Assembly: GCA_027492035.1 (NCBI GenBank)
Contig: JAOZFT010000008.1
Coordinates: forward strand, 1-62,419
Direction of reading: 5' to 3'
Length of the DNA: 62,419 nt
DNA from: Thermoproteota archaeon
Lineage (GTDB): Archaea; Korarchaeota; JAOZGF01; JAOZFZ01
Shown: positions 1 through 8,622 of the stretch, one piece after another
Position numbering within the stretch: position 1 is the stretch's first letter
How the letters are laid out: every line of letters starts with the position of its first letter
Notes under the pieces: generated by a model
Seen by the model: only the letters and a program-made list of their open reading frames with translations
The model's database searches: none
What the model was told of the DNA's origin: nothing
Position numbers and translations under genes: made by a program

Positions 1-392
1 TAGGAACAGTTATAAACCCTAAATTAGCTGAGGGACAAATCCACGGAGGATTTGCAATGGGTTTAAGCATGGCTTTACTTGAAGACACTGTTTACGACGC
101 TGAAACAGGGGATCTTCTTAACAAAGGATTTCTGACGGACTATAAAGTACCCACTGCCACTGAGCTACCTTCCATAGAAAACTTTAAAATATTTTTTGCC
201 CACACAAGCGAGCCAACAGGCCCTTTTGGGGCAAAAGGGTTAGGAGAAGGGGCAACAAACCCTGTAGCTGCAGCAGTAACAAATGCAATATATAACGCTA
301 TAGGAATTAGGTTTTATGAATTACCAATAACCCCTGAAAAAATAGTTGAGGCTTTAAAGAGGAAGGAGGGAGAAAACAATGGATATAAATAA
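1..392 (+). CDS. Xanthine dehydrogenase-family molybdopterin-binding subunit, C-terminal part
   Basis: The reading frame is open from base 3, so the gene begins before the window; only the last 129 or so residues are present. This is the large subunit of a molybdenum hydroxylase (xanthine dehydrogenase/aldehyde oxidase family), which binds molybdopterin-cytosine dinucleotide and hydroxylates its substrate with water. The visible GAKGLGE stretch is the family motif carrying the catalytic glutamate, and it is preceded by the conserved GQIHGGFAMG loop. The next gene starts inside its last 14 bases, and FAD and 2Fe-2S subunits follow, so it heads or sits in a complete three-subunit operon. The substrate cannot be read from this fragment: purine, aldehyde, CO and aromatic CoA are all family possibilities. 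Confidence 0.9.
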   Translation, partial: GTVINPKLAEGQIHGGFAMGLSMALLEDTVYDAETGDLLNKGFLTDYKVPTATELPSIENFKIFFAHTSEPTGPFGAKGLGEGATNPVAAAVTNAIYNAIGIRFYELPITPEKIVEALKRKEGENNGYK

Positions 393-1284
393 GATTAACA
401 CAAGGATTTTACCTGTTAAGTTCCAATACTTAGCTCCAAAAACATTGGAGGAAGTTATTTCATTTCTTGCGGAACATGGCGAAGAAACAAAGGTTTTAGC
501 CGGGGGAACGGATTTATTGGTTAAAATGAAACAAAGGTTAATTGAACCAACCTACATCCTTAACATTAAAGAAATAAAAGAGTTGAGTTTCATCAAAAGT
601 AACGGAAACAGCTTAAACATAGGAGCAACTACTAAACTAAACGAATTAGAGAATTCAAGGATTATAAAGGAGAAATTCATTGCGTTACATGAAGCAGTAA
701 AGGCGATGGGATCTGTTCAAATCAGAAACATGGGCACTGTTGGCGGAAATCTTTGCAACGCTTCCCCAGCTGCAGATTTAGCGCCTCCACTTTTAGTGTT
801 AAACTCAAAAGTCAAAGCCGTTAGCACGGAAGGTGAAAGGGAGATTCCTCTGAACAAGTTCTTCCTTGGACCAGGTAAGACATCTCTAAAACCTAATGAG
901 CTATTGACTGAAATACAAATCCCTTACTTGCCGGAGGACACAGGCACTTCCTTCTTAAAAGTTGCCAGGACAAGCATGGACCTAGCCAAAGTTAATGTTG
1001 CAACAGTTTTGAAACTTAAAAACGGAAAGGTTGAAAATTGTAGAATAGCTTTAGGCTCTGTAGCCCCCACACCGTTAAGGGTTTGTGAAGCTGAAAAAGT
1101 TTTGCTGAATTCTGAATTCACAGCTGAAAAAGTTGAAGAAACAGCTGAAAAGGCAAGTCAAGAGATAAAGCCAATAACTGATGTTAGGTCGACAGCTGAA
1201 TACAGGAAAGAAGTTTCAAAAATTTTGGTTAGGAGAGCTTTACAGAAAGCATATGAAAGAATAAAGGTGAGGGAATGTGGGTAA
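379..1284 (+). CDS. Molybdenum hydroxylase FAD-binding subunit
   Basis: Medium subunit (301 residues, normal for the family) that carries FAD and passes electrons between the Fe-S subunit and the final acceptor. The two FAD pyrophosphate-binding segments are visible: AGGTDLL at about residues 41-47 and GTVGGNLCNASPAAD at about 119-133. The C-terminal CO-dehydrogenase flavoprotein domain follows. The ATG at 379 is preceded by a strong AAGGAGGG ribosome site and overlaps the end of the molybdenum subunit by 14 bases; the Fe-S subunit overlaps its own end by 8 bases. Such overlaps indicate one translationally coupled operon. Confidence 0.92.
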   Translation: MDINKINTRILPVKFQYLAPKTLEEVISFLAEHGEETKVLAGGTDLLVKMKQRLIEPTYILNIKEIKELSFIKSNGNSLNIGATTKLNELENSRIIKEKFIALHEAVKAMGSVQIRNMGTVGGNLCNASPAADLAPPLLVLNSKVKAVSTEGEREIPLNKFFLGPGKTSLKPNELLTEIQIPYLPEDTGTSFLKVARTSMDLAKVNVATVLKLKNGKVENCRIALGSVAPTPLRVCEAEKVLLNSEFTAEKVEETAEKASQEIKPITDVRSTAEYRKEVSKILVRRALQKAYERIKVRECG

Positions 1285-1750
1285 AAAAATCAGTTTCATC
1301 CTTAATGGAGTGAAGAGGGAAGTTTATGTTGAACCAAATGAGTTACTACTAAACGTTTTAAGAGAAAAAATGGGGTTGACAGGAACTAAGTATGGTTGCG
1401 GAATAGGGGAATGCGGCGCATGCACAGTGCTTTTAAACGGAAACCCTGTGTTGTCCTGTTTAACTTTAGCCATGGATGTAGATGGGAAAGAGCTTGTAAC
1501 AATTGAAGGATTAGCTCAAGAAGAGCTTCAAATAATTCAGAGAACCTTTTTAGAGGAAGGAGCTGTTCAATGTGGCTTTTGCACACCTGGAATCATAATA
1601 ATGGCAAAATCGCTTCTGAAAAACAAAACAAACCCTACAGAAGAGGAGATAAGGGAGTATTTGAAAGGTAACCTTTGCAGATGCACAGGGTATGTGAATA
1701 TAGTGAAATCTATAAAGAGGGCTGCTGGAAAGGCTTGTAAAAAATGTTAA
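1277..1750 (+). CDS. Molybdenum hydroxylase [2Fe-2S] subunit
   Basis: Small electron-transfer subunit (157 residues) with a GTG start at 1277. The N-terminal plant-ferredoxin-type cluster uses Cys 41, 46, 49 and 61 (CGIGECGAC...C). The C-terminal helical domain carries the second cluster on CGFC at 99-102 and CRC at 134-136. Both cysteine sets are complete, so the protein should be functional. It ends next to the convergently transcribed SufB-like gene, with the two coding ends overlapping by 4 bases, leaving almost no room for a separate terminator on either strand. Confidence 0.93.
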   Translation: MGKKISFILNGVKREVYVEPNELLLNVLREKMGLTGTKYGCGIGECGACTVLLNGNPVLSCLTLAMDVDGKELVTIEGLAQEELQIIQRTFLEEGAVQCGFCTPGIIIMAKSLLKNKTNPTEEEIREYLKGNLCRCTGYVNIVKSIKRAAGKACKKC

Positions 1751-2976
1751 AGTCCTGAAGCGGCTGAGTTAATAGCCCACTCAATCTGTTTAGACAGTAT
1801 TTCAGGCAATCCTTCCACTTTTACTTTCATGAAGCCTCTTACAAGAACTGAAGCTGCTTCTTTCCTTGTTAAACCCTTCGAAGTTAAATAGAATATTTCA
1901 TCTTCTTTGAGTTTCCCAACTGCCGCTTCGTGGGTTAATTCCACGTCGTCACTTTCAGACCTTAAAACAGGGATTGTGGATATTTTAGAGTTTTTTGAAA
2001 GCATTAAACCGTTACATTCAATATGTCCCTTGGTTTTAGGTGATTTAGCTATTATTTCACCCCTAGTTACTACTTCAGCTTCATCTTTTGTTATCACTCT
2101 TGAAATTATTTCTGCAGATGTTCCTTCTGCCTCTAAAAAAACTGTCCCGCCAACGTCCATGTTCGATTTTTTCTTGGATACAATAACCGAAGATAGATGC
2201 ACCTTAGCGTTTCTTCCCTTCAGAAAAATTTCAGGTGCTGTTTGAAGAGATGAAACAGGTGTTAAATTGATGTAGTGAATAATTAATTGTCCATTTTCTT
2301 CAACTAAAGCTCCTGTACGGGGTCTAACATGTGTTTCAGGGTTCCATGAGTGAATCATGGTGTAAGTTACTTTAGCCCTCCTTTTAACATAGATTTCAGT
2401 TACTCCAGCATGTAACCCTACTGACTCAGGCATAACTAAACAACCTGTAATGACATGAATTTCAGAGTTTTCTTCTGCAATAATCATGTTGTGAGGAGCC
2501 TGTACCGAGTTTGGAGAGGACATAAAGAAACAAGTCTGGACTGGGTACTTAATTCTTTCACCCTGCAAAGCTATGTTTACGTAACCTGCCTTACCTTTCA
2601 AAGCAGCAACTGCAGTATACTTATCTTTGTCGACAGGAACCAGTTTGTGGAAGTAATCTTTTATTACCCCCTCCTGGAAAGCTTTGTTTAAAGAAAGAAC
2701 TTTTAGTCCTGGTTGGGAAGAAGAAGCTTTACCAACTATTTCATCCAGTTGATAATAAGTGCCTGACCTCTTTTTTTCCTCTAGGTCTACACCTACCTTT
2801 TCCAGTAGATTTCTACTTCCTTGAAGTAATTTTAAAGGTTTATTAACAGGTTTCGGTGACTGAAAAACTGAAACATCTAGGTCTAAACCATATTTTGCGG
2901 GTTTATTTAAGGCTTTCTCAGCTTTTCTTCTAAATCCTTCAACACTTGTAGTATTCACATTTAACACATTCTTCAA
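1747..2976 (-). CDS. SufB/SufD-family Fe-S assembly scaffold (SmsB-like)
   Basis: This 409-residue protein has the SufB/SufD beta-helix core near its C-terminus. The key stretch reads HECNGLML-like (Cys in GHIECNGLML) followed by LTHEAAVGKLKEDEIFYL. The Cys and the HEA pattern match SufB rather than SufD, where the motif is HGA. Only one SufB/D-type gene sits with SufC here, as in the minimal two-component archaeal systems described as SmsCB, so the scaffold probably works as a homodimer. The first codon is TTG with an awkwardly close GGGG site; the GTG three codons later (2967) fits the ribosome site better. The gene overlaps the end of the upstream ATPase gene. Role: building or transferring Fe-S clusters in the cytoplasm. 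Confidence 0.88.
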   Translation of the reverse strand: MKNVLNVNTTSVEGFRRKAEKALNKPAKYGLDLDVSVFQSPKPVNKPLKLLQGSRNLLEKVGVDLEEKKRSGTYYQLDEIVGKASSSQPGLKVLSLNKAFQEGVIKDYFHKLVPVDKDKYTAVAALKGKAGYVNIALQGERIKYPVQTCFFMSSPNSVQAPHNMIIAEENSEIHVITGCLVMPESVGLHAGVTEIYVKRRAKVTYTMIHSWNPETHVRPRTGALVEENGQLIIHYINLTPVSSLQTAPEIFLKGRNAKVHLSSVIVSKKKSNMDVGGTVFLEAEGTSAEIISRVITKDEAEVVTRGEIIAKSPKTKGHIECNGLMLSKNSKISTIPVLRSESDDVELTHEAAVGKLKEDEIFYLTSKGLTRKEAASVLVRGFMKVKVEGLPEILSKQIEWAINSAASGL

Positions 2977-3685
2977 ACCCCTTTTTCCGTATATTTTTCA
3001 ATATTATTTCCGGGTTTCCGTAACATTTTACTGTGCCTTTTAACATTACATAGGCTCTATTTGCTTCAATGTAGTCAGCAATATATCCCGTATGAGTCAC
3101 TACTATTGCAGAATTTTTCCTGCGTTTCCCATCTAAATTTAAAAGTTTTCTAAGCATTTTCCCAATCAAGGAAATGTTTTCAACGTCTACACCTGAGTCT
3201 GGTTCATCAATCAATGCTAGCTTAGGTTTTTTAACGAATAGAAGGAACAATTCAGCTTTTTTCATTTCTCCACCGCTAAAACCTACATTTAAGTCACGTT
3301 TCAGTAAATGGTTTACTCCCATTTCATTAATTACTTCTTCCAGCTTTTCAAAGCCTCTTCCAGACTTAGAAATTACGAGTTTAATAAGTTCTTGAAAAGT
3401 AACCCCCTTTATTTTTGGAGGAATTTGAAAAGCTGCAGAAATCCCCTTAGAGACTCTTTTCTCAGGTGAAAGAGCTGTTATGTCTTCATTGTTGAAGAAA
3501 ATTTTCCCCCTAACCACTTTATATTTAGGGTTTCCGATTATGGTTTGGATAAGTGAGGATTTACCTGAACCGTTTGGTCCAAGTAGAAGTATTCTTTCAC
3601 CAACTCCTATACTCAAATTCACGTTTTTCAATACTTTTTTTCCATCAACTTCAACACTTAGATCCATTACTCTTAAGAGAGCCAA
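2939..3685 (-). CDS. sufC: SufC-like ABC ATPase for Fe-S cluster assembly
   Basis: Soluble ABC-type ATPase of the SUF system. Visible motifs are Walker A GPNGSGKSS, signature FSGGEMKKAE and Walker B LALIDEPDSG, followed by the H-loop VVTHTG. The variant signature (GGEMKK) is typical of SufC. A GTG at 3694 also opens the frame, but an AGGTG site six bases before the TTG at 3685 gives a start of MALLRVMDLSVEV, which matches the usual SufC beginning. The scaffold gene begins inside the last codons of this one, so the two are co-translated. The C-terminus ends with an unusual cysteine-containing tail (CVKCEYYKC) whose meaning I cannot tell. Confidence 0.9.
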   Translation of the reverse strand: MALLRVMDLSVEVDGKKVLKNVNLSIGVGERILLLGPNGSGKSSLIQTIIGNPKYKVVRGKIFFNNEDITALSPEKRVSKGISAAFQIPPKIKGVTFQELIKLVISKSGRGFEKLEEVINEMGVNHLLKRDLNVGFSGGEMKKAELFLLFVKKPKLALIDEPDSGVDVENISLIGKMLRKLLNLDGKRRKNSAIVVTHTGYIADYIEANRAYVMLKGTVKCYGNPEIILKNIRKKGFEECVKCEYYKC

Positions 3686-4100
3686 TTCAAACACCTACGA
3701 TTTTGCAGAAAACATAAAGAAATTTTTCATGGGAAACTGCGGAAATACCTAGAATTTTTCCGAACGTTTTCCATCTATATAAGTTGGTTATAAAAATTTA
3801 TAGAAAGAGATTTATGGGGGGAAGCAGAAATTTATTGTTTAAAAATTTTTAGGGTGAAAGTAAACCTTTTTTCAGCACCCCATGACATATAGAAAAAGTT
3901 TTGCAGCCGCCTGAGAACTTTGGACAACTACCAAAAATTTCCATCATTGAGCAAGGATTTGCCATCTTAACCGCTGTTCATCTTTCTCTCAAAAGCGATT
4001 CTAGCTTTAATGCATTAAAAATTTAAAAAGGGGAGAGATGCTTGTAGAGAAAACTGATACTATTAATTTCTTCACAACTTAAAAGGAAAGGATGATATAA
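3686..4100. other. Divergent promoter region between sufC and an exported-protein gene
   Basis: No open frame of interest. A TATA-like stretch on the minus strand (about 3787-3801) could serve sufC, and AAAATTTAAAAAGG at about 4017-4030 could serve the plus-strand gene starting at 4101, giving a leader of about 50 bases with an AAGGAAAGG ribosome site. No RNA gene was recognised. Confidence 0.4.
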
Positions 4101-5501
4101 ATGGCAATAAAAGAGAGGAACTGGTTTAAAACAAGAAAGGGGGTTATTTTGTCCTTGGTTTTAATTGTTGCTGTCCTTGCTTCATTAATCATTTTCTTTT
4201 ACACTTACTCGAAACCCCGTGAAGGAATTCAAGTAAATCCCTCTTACACCGTGTCTACTGTCCAGGGAGGATATGTGTTTATTGATTTAAGTATTATAGC
4301 GCCCCAAAACCAGCCACTTAAAAACGTTAACGTCACAGTTACCGACAAACCAGAGAATTGGAACGTAACACAAGTTAAACCAAGTTTCTTTAAGGAGATA
4401 ACTCGCAGCAACGTTTCAAATATTGCACTTTTAGTTTCTAGAAACGCGACACTAGGCATTCAAAACGTTTCAATAAAAGTTTCGGGATTTATTGGAAGTA
4501 AACTCGCAAGTAAATCCTTGATTTTCGAAATAAAGGTGAACCCATTAAGTTTTAGTGAAAAATATGTAAGTGGAGTAGAGCTTCTTCTACCTTCGAAATG
4601 GAAAATAGATAGTTTTGGGAATGTGTTAAAAGGATATTTAGTGTCTTACGGAAGCCAAAATCTACCACTATATTACAAATTGGAATGGGAACCCCTTGAT
4701 AAGTTAGGGAACCTTTCTTTAAAGGAGTATGCAGTAAGGAAAGTTATTGAGGGAAAATACCAAGTGGTAAGTTCCGAAAACGTAAATGTAAGTAAACACT
4801 CAGCCATAAGGCTTTTCTTTAAAAGGAAGGGTAAAATAGGAATTCTTGATTTCTGGTTTTCACAAGTTACAGACAGAGCTTATAAAATGGAGGTAACAAC
4901 CCTTTACACATATAAAACCTACTTACCTTTACAAATTACTCCCTGGCTTCCTTATTTTGAAACAGTTACGGATTACAGTTACTACAGAAACAAAGCCTCA
5001 AACTACTCCTTATTCGTTCCACTTTACTGGAACACTACCCTTGAAGAAAGAACAACGATGAAAGAAACTAACTTGTCAACCCTTTTCACTTATGAAGACA
5101 GAGTTGGAGGAGTTATTGAAGAATTTTATGTTCATGAAATGGATAATGTAAAATTTGAAGTAGGGATCCTTCCTCCCAAAATTAATCAAACAAATATTTT
5201 TGAGGACTGGAGTGGAAAACTTTCTTATCAATTAACTCAACAAGGTTATAAAATAGAGGAAGTTACAGACATAAAAACTTCAGAAACAAAATGGCGTTCC
5301 CCTGTAATTTGGAGAGGCTTCACGATGAAAAAGGGAGATATAGAGACAGTTTATATAATGTTTACAGTTTACAGCCTCAACAACGGCCACCCTTATTACG
5401 GTTATTTAAATCTTTACTCTGAACTTGAAAACATGAGAAATCAGGCTTTTTATTTATTCAACAAGGTGATTTATTCATTTGAGACTCAACCCCGCACTTA
5501 A
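4101..5501 (+). CDS. Membrane-anchored extracytoplasmic protein with an N-terminal Ig-like (NEW3-type) domain
   Basis: A 466-residue protein with a basic N-terminus, one hydrophobic segment at about residues 16-35, and a long Asn/Thr-rich exterior part with many N-glycosylation sequons. Residues of about 45-150 form a beta-sandwich-like segment ending in NVSIKVSGF, similar in style to archaeal NEW3/CARDB-type modules. The remaining 300 residues repeat a pattern of aromatic beta strands (for example YNLY- and LPLYYKLEWEP-like segments) that may be two copies of a surface domain. I do not recognise the C-terminal part. It stands alone, so context gives no function; a cell-surface role is inferred from topology only. 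Confidence 0.65.
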   Translation: MAIKERNWFKTRKGVILSLVLIVAVLASLIIFFYTYSKPREGIQVNPSYTVSTVQGGYVFIDLSIIAPQNQPLKNVNVTVTDKPENWNVTQVKPSFFKEITRSNVSNIALLVSRNATLGIQNVSIKVSGFIGSKLASKSLIFEIKVNPLSFSEKYVSGVELLLPSKWKIDSFGNVLKGYLVSYGSQNLPLYYKLEWEPLDKLGNLSLKEYAVRKVIEGKYQVVSSENVNVSKHSAIRLFFKRKGKIGILDFWFSQVTDRAYKMEVTTLYTYKTYLPLQITPWLPYFETVTDYSYYRNKASNYSLFVPLYWNTTLEERTTMKETNLSTLFTYEDRVGGVIEEFYVHEMDNVKFEVGILPPKINQTNIFEDWSGKLSYQLTQQGYKIEEVTDIKTSETKWRSPVIWRGFTMKKGDIETVYIMFTVYSLNNGHPYYGYLNLYSELENMRNQAFYLFNKVIYSFETQPRT

Positions 5502-5549
5502 TTACTTTCCTCTCCTTTTCAAAAAACTATGGACAAACAGTTTCTAAGC

Positions 5550-5798
5550 TTATTTTATAGCTATGCAGCTGATGGTTTCAATTACACCGGGGAGCTGTCT
5601 AAGACGGAAAATTACTTCACGGAAGTCAGCTAACTTTTCTGTGTCTACACATAAAATCACATCGTAGGGTCCTGTGAATTCGTAAATGAAGGGTTCACCC
5701 TTTATTTCAAGTATGCTTCGCCCCAGTATCTCTTTAGCATTTTTAATTACGTCTACTTCCTTTCCAGGAATTGTTTTGATAAGTATTAATGATAACAA
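5550..5798 (-). CDS. Stand-alone Lrp/AsnC ligand-binding (RAM) domain
   Basis: An 82-residue protein that is only the C-terminal alpha-beta sandwich of Lrp/AsnC regulators, with no DNA-binding helix-turn-helix. Typical features are the N-terminal strand LILIKTIPGKE, the central GPYDVILCVDTE strand and the closing strand around GVIETISC. Stand-alone copies are common in archaea and are thought to bind small effectors or to partner with full-length regulators. The start is a TTG preceded at good spacing by AAGGGGAT. It lies convergent with the exported-protein gene and has its own AT-rich upstream region. Confidence 0.85.
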   Translation of the reverse strand: MLSLILIKTIPGKEVDVIKNAKEILGRSILEIKGEPFIYEFTGPYDVILCVDTEKLADFREVIFRLRQLPGVIETISCIAIK

Positions 5799-6279
5799 AT
5801 TTCATCCCCTTCAAACTTACTTTAAAATTTCTTTTTCCCTTTACCTGTCTATCTAAAAATTTTGTGTTACAGGAACCCTTTTATTTAAAAATTAACTTTG
5901 CGCATGCAAAATTCCGTGTTTTTGTTTTTTTTAAAAGGAATAGGAAAAGAAGCCCCTTACATTTTTAACAAACGTTACTAGAAACCTGTTTCTGCAGGAA
6001 CCGAAAGTTTCTGTTTTGAAATTTAATTTATGTTATTAGAAAGATGAAAGAACAGTAACCAATAAAATTTTTTTAATTTTTTTCCAAAAAAATAAGAGAA
6101 GGATCTGTTTTCAAATTTTTTTTTAAAAGAATAACGAAAAAACTTGTTTTTTCGAGTATTTCTTGAATAAAGGTTATTTATAAAGGAAGAGAACGAGGCA
6201 ATACATAAGGAAACTGAAAAATTTCTTCAGTATTCCATGGAAAGAATCTCTTGTTTAGGTTTCTGGAAGGTGTTGAATT
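5799..6279. other. AT-rich divergent intergenic region with TATA-like boxes
   Basis: No gene seen in about 480 bases. On the plus strand TTATTTATAAAGG (about 6173-6185) is a good TATA-like box for the cDPG synthetase gene, predicting a leader of about 70 bases. On the minus strand TTTAAATA near 5880-5892 could serve the AsnC-domain gene. Several runs of six or more T or A occur between them. Confidence 0.45.
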
Positions 6280-7620
6280 TTGAGTCAGATGAAGAGAAAG
6301 GTTATTTTACTCGGTGCAGCTGGGAGAGACTTTCATAATTTCAACATGTTCTTTCGTGGAAACCCTAACTATGAAGTGGTTTGTTTCACAGCTACGCAGA
6401 TTCCTTTTATAACTGGTAGAAAGTATCCTCCTGAACTTTCAGGCCCCCTATACCCAAAAGGGGTACCTATTTTTGATGAAAGAGATTTACCTAAACTTAT
6501 AAAAAAGTTCGATGTAGAGCTTGTGGTTTTCAGTTACAGTGACGTCTCAAACCAGTACGTAATGGAAAGAGCAGCTATTGCAATGGCTAACGGAGCAAGT
6601 TACATGTTACTTGGCCCAAAAGACACTATGCTTAAATCAAACAAGCCAGTAATTTCAGTCTGCGCTGTAAGGACAGGTTCTGGAAAAAGTCCAACAACAA
6701 GAAAAATAGGGAAATACTTACTAAGTAAAGGAATAAAAGTAGCAGTGATTCGGCATCCGATGCCCTACGGCAATTTATCAGAACAGATAATGGAGAAGTT
6801 TGAAACTGTTGATGACTTAGACAGGTACAAATGTACAGTTGAGGAAAGGGAGGATTATGAGCATTTAATAAAGGCAGGGTTACCTGTTTACGCCGGGGTA
6901 GATTATGAAAAAATACTCCGTACAGCTGAAAAAGACGCAGAAATAATTATTTGGGATGGCGGCAACAACGATTACCCCTTCATAAAACCTGACTTAAGCA
7001 TAGTAGTCACAGACCCCCACCGAGCAGGACATGAATTAACTTACTACCCAGGAAACGTTAACTTCCTTATGGCCGACGTAATAATAATCAATAAAGTTGA
7101 CACTGCTGAAAAAGAAAAAATTGAACTTTTGCGAAAACACATTAAGCAATTTAACCCTAGGGCAATGGTGATTGAGACAACTTGCCCTGTAACAACAAAC
7201 AAACCTGAACTAATAAAAAATAAGAGGGTGGTTGTGGTGGAGGATGGCCCAACAGTTACTCATGGGGGAATGAAAATAGGGGCAGGGTATTTGGCTGCTG
7301 AAAAATATGGTGCAAAAGAAATAGTTGACCCCAGACCATTTGCAGTGGGAACCATAAAGGAAACCTATAAGAAGTATCCTCATTTAGAAAAGGTTTTACC
7401 TGCAATGGGTTACAGTAAAAAACAAATAAATGAGTTAGAGCAAACACTTAACAAAGCTGACTGCGACACAGTGGTTACTGGCACTCCCATAGATTTAAGT
7501 TTAATCATAAAAATAAATAAACCTATAGTCCATGTTGTTTACGGAATAAAGGAGGTTAGGGAAGGAGAACTTACCAGGATAATCGATGAGTTCTTAGATA
7601 AAAAACAAATAAGAAAATAA
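6280..7620 (+). CDS. cpgS: Cyclic 2,3-diphosphoglycerate synthetase homologue
   Basis: A 446-residue protein (the characterised enzyme is of similar length) that in thermophilic methanogens closes 2,3-diphosphoglycerate to the cyclic anhydride using ATP. An N-terminal nucleotide-binding fold begins VILLGAAGRDFHNFN. A P-loop GSGKSPTTRKIG follows at about residues 133-144, and a GTPase-like middle region contains VDTAEKEKIELLRKH. Homologues are widespread in archaea that are not known to store cDPG, so the true activity here is uncertain. TTG at 6280 is favoured by a GGAAGGTG site eight bases upstream; the ATG at 6289 is the alternative. It is a single-gene unit with its own TATA-like box. Confidence 0.82.
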   Translation: MSQMKRKVILLGAAGRDFHNFNMFFRGNPNYEVVCFTATQIPFITGRKYPPELSGPLYPKGVPIFDERDLPKLIKKFDVELVVFSYSDVSNQYVMERAAIAMANGASYMLLGPKDTMLKSNKPVISVCAVRTGSGKSPTTRKIGKYLLSKGIKVAVIRHPMPYGNLSEQIMEKFETVDDLDRYKCTVEEREDYEHLIKAGLPVYAGVDYEKILRTAEKDAEIIIWDGGNNDYPFIKPDLSIVVTDPHRAGHELTYYPGNVNFLMADVIIINKVDTAEKEKIELLRKHIKQFNPRAMVIETTCPVTTNKPELIKNKRVVVVEDGPTVTHGGMKIGAGYLAAEKYGAKEIVDPRPFAVGTIKETYKKYPHLEKVLPAMGYSKKQINELEQTLNKADCDTVVTGTPIDLSLIIKINKPIVHVVYGIKEVREGELTRIIDEFLDKKQIRK

Positions 7621-7773
7621 ATTTCTACAACAAGAAGTAGGCTCCCTCCTCCATCACCAAAAGGGAAGTAAATATTTTAAAAGTTAAAAAATTTTTTAAA
7701 AACTTAGAAGAGAATACCTTTAAATTTTTTAGAAAAAAAGGGAAAGTTGTCATGTTGAACGAGGGTGTAAAAA

Positions 7774-8079
7774 ATGCCAAGTTACGCAATCAAAAAGATA
7801 GGTTTGTTCTCTGTGTTTAAATTCGGTTTAGTTTATGGGATAATTGTAGGTATAATTACAGCTGCTTTAACAGCGCTTTTCATTTCCTTCACACCAATTC
7901 CGCCAACTGCAAGGCCATTCATTAGAAACTTGCCTTTCAGTACAGCTTATGGCATAATAGGCAGTTTAATCATGGGAGTAATTTATGGAATAGTTTCGGC
8001 AATAGGGCTCGTTATTGCTGCTGCCATTTACAACTTAATAGCGGCATTAACTAAGGGGATAGAGATAGAGTTAGAATAA
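7774..8079 (+). CDS. Small membrane protein, DUF3566-like
   Basis: A 101-residue protein with two long hydrophobic segments (about residues 15-42 and 58-92) separated by a short Pro-rich loop. The end pattern AAIYNLIAALTKGIEIELE and the opening IKKIGLFSVFKFG resemble DUF3566 transmembrane proteins, in which the last segment reads 'yNlia..tGGieve'. Start ATG with GAGGGTG upstream. Function is unknown; it is followed by a RidA-like and a DUF63 gene on the same strand. Confidence 0.6.
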   Translation: MPSYAIKKIGLFSVFKFGLVYGIIVGIITAALTALFISFTPIPPTARPFIRNLPFSTAYGIIGSLIMGVIYGIVSAIGLVIAAAIYNLIAALTKGIEIELE

Positions 8080-8122
8080 GGAAAACCGTTTCTTCCCCCT
8101 TCTTTCTCAAGAAGAAAAGTGA

Positions 8123-8596
8123 GTGAAAGTGTCCATTATTAATCCAGAGGATGTATTAAAAGAAATCGGTTTAGAACTGCCTGAAACAGCGAAACCCGTA
8201 GGGTCTTACACATTAGCTGTGAAAACAGGCAACTTGGTTTTTGTTTCAGGGCAGTTACCCTTCTCACAGGGGAGACTGAAGTTTAAAGGCAAAGTTGGGA
8301 AAGAAGTATCTCTAGAGGAGGGGTGCAAAGCAGCTGAAACATGTGCATTAAACATTTTGTCTGCTGTCAAATGGTTAATAAGTGATTTAAGAAAGGTTTC
8401 TAGGGTTGTTCAATTGGTAGGTTACATAAACAGTAGTGAGGAATTCACTGACCAATCTAAAGTTTTGAACTGTGCATCTAACCTGTTTAAAAAAGTTTTC
8501 GGTGAAAAAGGAGTTCATTCAAGGGTAGCTGTTGGAGTGAATACACTACCCCTGAATGCACCTTTAGAATTGTCTGCAATATTTGAAGTGAAGTAA
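8123..8596 (+). CDS. RidA/YjgF-family protein
   Basis: A 157-residue member of the YjgF/YER057c/UK114 superfamily. It belongs to the longer subtype with an N-terminal LxELGLELPE helix and the motifs LVFVSGQLPF and HSRVAVGVNTLP. The conserved Arg in the last motif is the residue RidA uses to bind the carboxylate of reactive imine/enamine intermediates. Members of this subtype are less studied than true RidA, so imine deamination is an inference. GTG start at 8123; no strong ribosome site. The gap to the following DUF63 gene is 26 bases, so they are likely co-transcribed. Confidence 0.88.
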   Translation: MKVSIINPEDVLKEIGLELPETAKPVGSYTLAVKTGNLVFVSGQLPFSQGRLKFKGKVGKEVSLEEGCKAAETCALNILSAVKWLISDLRKVSRVVQLVGYINSSEEFTDQSKVLNCASNLFKKVFGEKGVHSRVAVGVNTLPLNAPLELSAIFEVK

Positions 8597-8622
8597 AAAT
8601 TTAATATGAGGAAAGGGGAGGC

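Noticed and set aside
1907-2245. Plus-strand 112-codon frame opposite the SufB-like gene
   Set aside because: Antisense to a well-supported conserved protein, no ribosome site, no recognisable domain.
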